Of a stretch of 64,000 nt of DNA, positions 61,855 through 64,000 are shown piece by piece. The position numbers were made by a program, and so were the translations under genes. Source of the stretch: Cellulomonas sp. NS3 (GTDB taxonomy: Bacteria; Actinomycetota; Actinomycetes; Actinomycetales; Cellulomonadaceae); assembly GCF_024757985.1 (NCBI RefSeq), contig NZ_CP103289.1, forward strand, positions 2,108,001 to 2,172,000, in the 5' to 3' direction. Each line of letters opens with the position of its first letter. The first letter of the stretch is position 1. The notes beneath the pieces were generated by a model. That model was not told the origin of the DNA, searched no databases, and was given only the letters and a program-made list of their open reading frames with translations.

Positions 61855-63472
61855 GAGCGTGCGCCGGGTCATGGGGATCGAGACCGAGTACGGGATCCTC
61901 CAGCCGGGGCGACCGAATGCGAACCCGATGCTGCTGTCGAGCCACGTCGTCGCCGTCCACGCGGCGGCGCGCGAGGGCGGCCGCACCCGGGCCCGCTGGG
62001 ACTACGACGACGAGGACCCGCTGCACGACGCGCGCGGGTTCCGGCTGCAGCGGACCGCGGCCCACCCGTCGATGCTCACGGACGACCCCGAGCACGCCGC
62101 GCCGTCCGCCGACGGCCCGCAGGAGCTCGCCCGCCCTCTGGTCGAGGAGTACGAGGACCCGGGCGCCGCGAACGTCATCCTGACCAATGGCGCCCGCCTG
62201 TACGTCGACCACGCGCACCCCGAGTACTCCTCGCCCGAGGTCCGCGGCCCGCTCGACGCGGTGCGCTGGGACCGCGCGGGCGAGCTCGTGATGCTGGCCT
62301 CGGTGCGCGCGCTCGCGTCGACCTCCGCCATGCCCGACGTGTCGCTCTACAAGAACAACGTCGACGGCAAGGGCGCGACGTACGGCACGCACGAGAACTA
62401 CCTCGTCGACCGCGCGGTGCCGTTCGCGGAGCTCGCAGCCCGGCTCATCCCGTTCCTCGTGACCCGGCAGGTGTACACCGGCGCCGGGCGCGTCGGGATC
62501 GGCCAGCGCGGCGAGGACCCCGGCTTCCAGCTGTCGCAGCGCGCGGACTACATCGAGGCCGAGGTCGGGCTCGAGACGACGCTGCGGCGCCCCATCGTCA
62601 ACACGCGCGACGAGCCGCACGCCGACCCGGCCCGGTGGCGACGGCTGCACGTGATCATCGGCGACGCGAACCTGCTCGAGGTCGCGACCTACCTCAAGCT
62701 CGGAACGACCTCGCTCGTGCTGTGGGTGCTCGAGCACGCCGCCGGGGAGGGGCCTGCGGCGGCCGCCGCGCGGGCAGCCGTCCACGCGTGGGACCACCTC
62801 ACGCTGCGCGACCCGGTCGAGGCGGTCCACACCGTCAGCCACGACCTCACGCTGACCGTGCCGCTCGAGCTCGCCGACGGCCGGCGGCTCACGGCGCTCG
62901 AGGTGCAGGGCGAGTACCTCGCGGCCGTCTCCGCGGTGCTCGAGGCCGTCGGGGGTGCGCCCGACGACGAGACGCAGGACGTCGTCGCGCGCTGGGGCTC
63001 GCTCCTCGGGCGCCTCGCCGACGACCCGGCGAGCTGCGCGCGCGAGGTCGAGTGGCTCGCGAAGCTGCGCCTGCTCGAGGGGATGCGCCGGCGCGACCAG
63101 CTGGACTGGGACCACCCGCGCCTCGCCGCCGTCGACCTCCAGTGGTCCGACGTCCGGCCCGAGCGCGGCCTCTACCACCGGCTGGCCGCGGCGGGCGCCG
63201 TCGAGCACCTGGTCCCCGCCGACGCCGTCGAGGAGGCCGTCGGGCACGCGCCGCACGACACCCGTGCCTACTTCCGGGGCGAGGTCATCGCTCGATTCGG
63301 GTCGCAGGTCTCCGCGGCGAGCTGGGACTCGGTGATCTTCGACGTGCCCGGCGCGCCGACGCTCCAGCGGGTGCCGATGAAGGACCCGACACGGGGGACC
63401 CGCGAGCACGTCGGCGGGCTGCTCGACCGCAGCGCCGACGCCGCGGAGCTCCTCCGCGCCCTCGGGGCCTGA
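61853..63472 (+). CDS. dop: Pup deamidase/depupylase Dop
   Basis: A 539-residue member of the glutamine-synthetase-like Pup ligase family. The N-terminus VMGIETEYGIL holds metal-binding Glu. A catalytic Asp lies in ARLYVDHAHPEYSSPE. LYKNNVDGKGATYGTHENYL, a nucleotide-binding sequence, follows. The segment of about residues 45-85 (DYDDEDPLHDARGFRLQ) is the Dop-specific loop absent from the ligase PafA, which settles Dop over PafA. Dop deamidates the C-terminal Gln of Pup and removes Pup from substrates. In other actinobacteria pup and prcBA come next; here an opposing membrane-protein gene begins after 52 nt. Confidence 0.95.
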   Translation: MSVRRVMGIETEYGILQPGRPNANPMLLSSHVVAVHAAAREGGRTRARWDYDDEDPLHDARGFRLQRTAAHPSMLTDDPEHAAPSADGPQELARPLVEEYEDPGAANVILTNGARLYVDHAHPEYSSPEVRGPLDAVRWDRAGELVMLASVRALASTSAMPDVSLYKNNVDGKGATYGTHENYLVDRAVPFAELAARLIPFLVTRQVYTGAGRVGIGQRGEDPGFQLSQRADYIEAEVGLETTLRRPIVNTRDEPHADPARWRRLHVIIGDANLLEVATYLKLGTTSLVLWVLEHAAGEGPAAAAARAAVHAWDHLTLRDPVEAVHTVSHDLTLTVPLELADGRRLTALEVQGEYLAAVSAVLEAVGGAPDDETQDVVARWGSLLGRLADDPASCAREVEWLAKLRLLEGMRRRDQLDWDHPRLAAVDLQWSDVRPERGLYHRLAAAGAVEHLVPADAVEEAVGHAPHDTRAYFRGEVIARFGSQVSAASWDSVIFDVPGAPTLQRVPMKDPTRGTREHVGGLLDRSADAAELLRALGA

Positions 63473-63524
63473 GGCGCGGTCTGCCGCAGCGGGTCGGGTC
63501 GCATCGGTTCGGGTCGCCCCGGGG

Positions 63525-64000
63525 TCAGCGCATCGCGGCCACGAAGCGTGCGGCCTCCCGGGCCTCGCGCAGCCGCCGCTCGTAGGTCAGCCCGAGCCCG
63601 AGCAGCACCGCGCCGCCCAGCGCGAGCACGACCCACCACTCGACGACCTGCATCGCGGCGACCGCGGCGGGTGACGCCTGGACGACGGCGACGACGGCGA
63701 GCGCGGCGGCGCCGAGCACGAACGGCGCCTGCCAGCGTCGCACCGCGCCGACCACGACGGCGGCGGTGGCGCCCACGAGCACGAGCACGAGCCGCCACAT
63801 CGTGGGCTCCCACCACCCGGTCGTGACGGGGACGACGAGCGCGAGGAGCAGCCCGGGCGCGAGGCACGCCCACGAGCTGGCGCCGGCGTCGCTGCGGAGC
63901 GCGAGGACCCCGACCGCCAGCAGGGTCGCGCCGAGCAGCACGAGCGGCGCGTCGACCGGCACCGTCCCGCCGCGCACGGCGGCCAGGAGGGCCGCCGCCG
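63525..64000 (-). CDS. integral membrane protein, C-terminal part (runs off the window)
   Basis: The minus-strand frame is open from a TGA at 63525-63527 to the right edge of the window. A GTG at 63977 would give 150 residues, but the frame continues with hydrophobic codons beyond it, so this is probably the end of a larger protein. It has five or more hydrophobic helices (LVLLGATLLAVGVLALRS, LVLVLVGATAAVVVGAV, PFVLGAAALAVVAVVQ, VVLALGGAVLLGLGLTYE) and a basic cytosolic C-terminus (RRLREAREAARFVAAM). It resembles SCO7613-type membrane proteins of unknown role. Its end converges on dop. Confidence 0.7.
   Translation of the reverse strand, partial: AAALLAAVRGGTVPVDAPLVLLGATLLAVGVLALRSDAGASSWACLAPGLLLALVVPVTTGWWEPTMWRLVLVLVGATAAVVVGAVRRWQAPFVLGAAALAVVAVVQASPAAVAAMQVVEWWVVLALGGAVLLGLGLTYERRLREAREAARFVAAMR

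Overview
The window is about 64 kb of very GC-rich DNA with strongly G/C-biased third codon positions. Gene content points to a high-GC Gram-positive actinobacterium: Mpa/ARC proteasomal ATPase, Dop depupylase, mycothiol ligase MshC, a PAC2-family protein, TrmI, an ImuA'-ImuB-DnaE2 mutasome and SARP/AfsR-type regulators. The overall look resembles Cellulomonas and relatives (Micrococcales), but that placement is an inference from protein resemblance. I see no phage, insertion sequence, rRNA operon or CRISPR array. One tRNA is present.

Layout. 1-14.8 kb: end of a SpoU-family methyltransferase, small proteins, a SAM methyltransferase, a 1000-residue AfsR/SARP-like regulator, a YbaK deacylase-GNAT pair, a NarL-type two-component system divergent from a secreted serine hydrolase, a DUF998-DGPF-ECF42-type sigma cluster, an unknown 164-residue protein and a PEBP. 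14.85-21.4 kb: the SOS mutasome imuA'-imuB-dnaE2 behind a TTGACA-N17-TGTACT promoter, with a perfect LexA box on the predicted start site. 21.4-24.4 kb: small membrane protein, DapA-like aldolase, AI-2E-family membrane protein, tRNA-Leu(GAG). 24.5-33.2 kb: an accessory-looking block beside the tRNA with a Fic protein and a jetA-jetB-jetC (Wadjet/MksFEB-like SMC) operon that lacks the usual jetD. 33.2-41.5 kb: transporter, VOC proteins, catalase, an OhrR-like regulator with a clear operator, SurE, a thioredoxin-reductase-like enzyme. 41.5-48.8 kb: a structured gene-free stretch, alanine dehydrogenase, RibD-like reductase, GNAT, M3 and M20 peptidases. 48.8-53 kb: aldo-keto reductase, uppP, mshC, PAC2. 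53-56.5 kb: a frame-disrupted lipoprotein, a TetR-SDR-VOC module with paired operators, a HAD phosphatase. 56.5-64 kb: RecB-like nuclease, M50 peptidase, trmI, mpa/arc and dop. Here pup and prcBA are not in their usual place after dop.

Two themes cross the window. First, at least 18 genes have a TAnnnT -10 hexamer only 6-8 nt before the start codon, so many mRNAs are probably leaderless; this also fixed several start choices. Second, divergent gene pairs carry well-formed inverted repeats that look like operators for the adjacent regulator (OhrR, TetR, Fic/wHTH, NarL).

The most interesting items are the JetD-less SMC operon with a 16-bp palindrome in its promoter, the textbook SOS control of the mutasome, an 11-bp inverted repeat over the -10 and start codon of dop, and a lipoprotein gene broken by a 10-bp tandem duplication.
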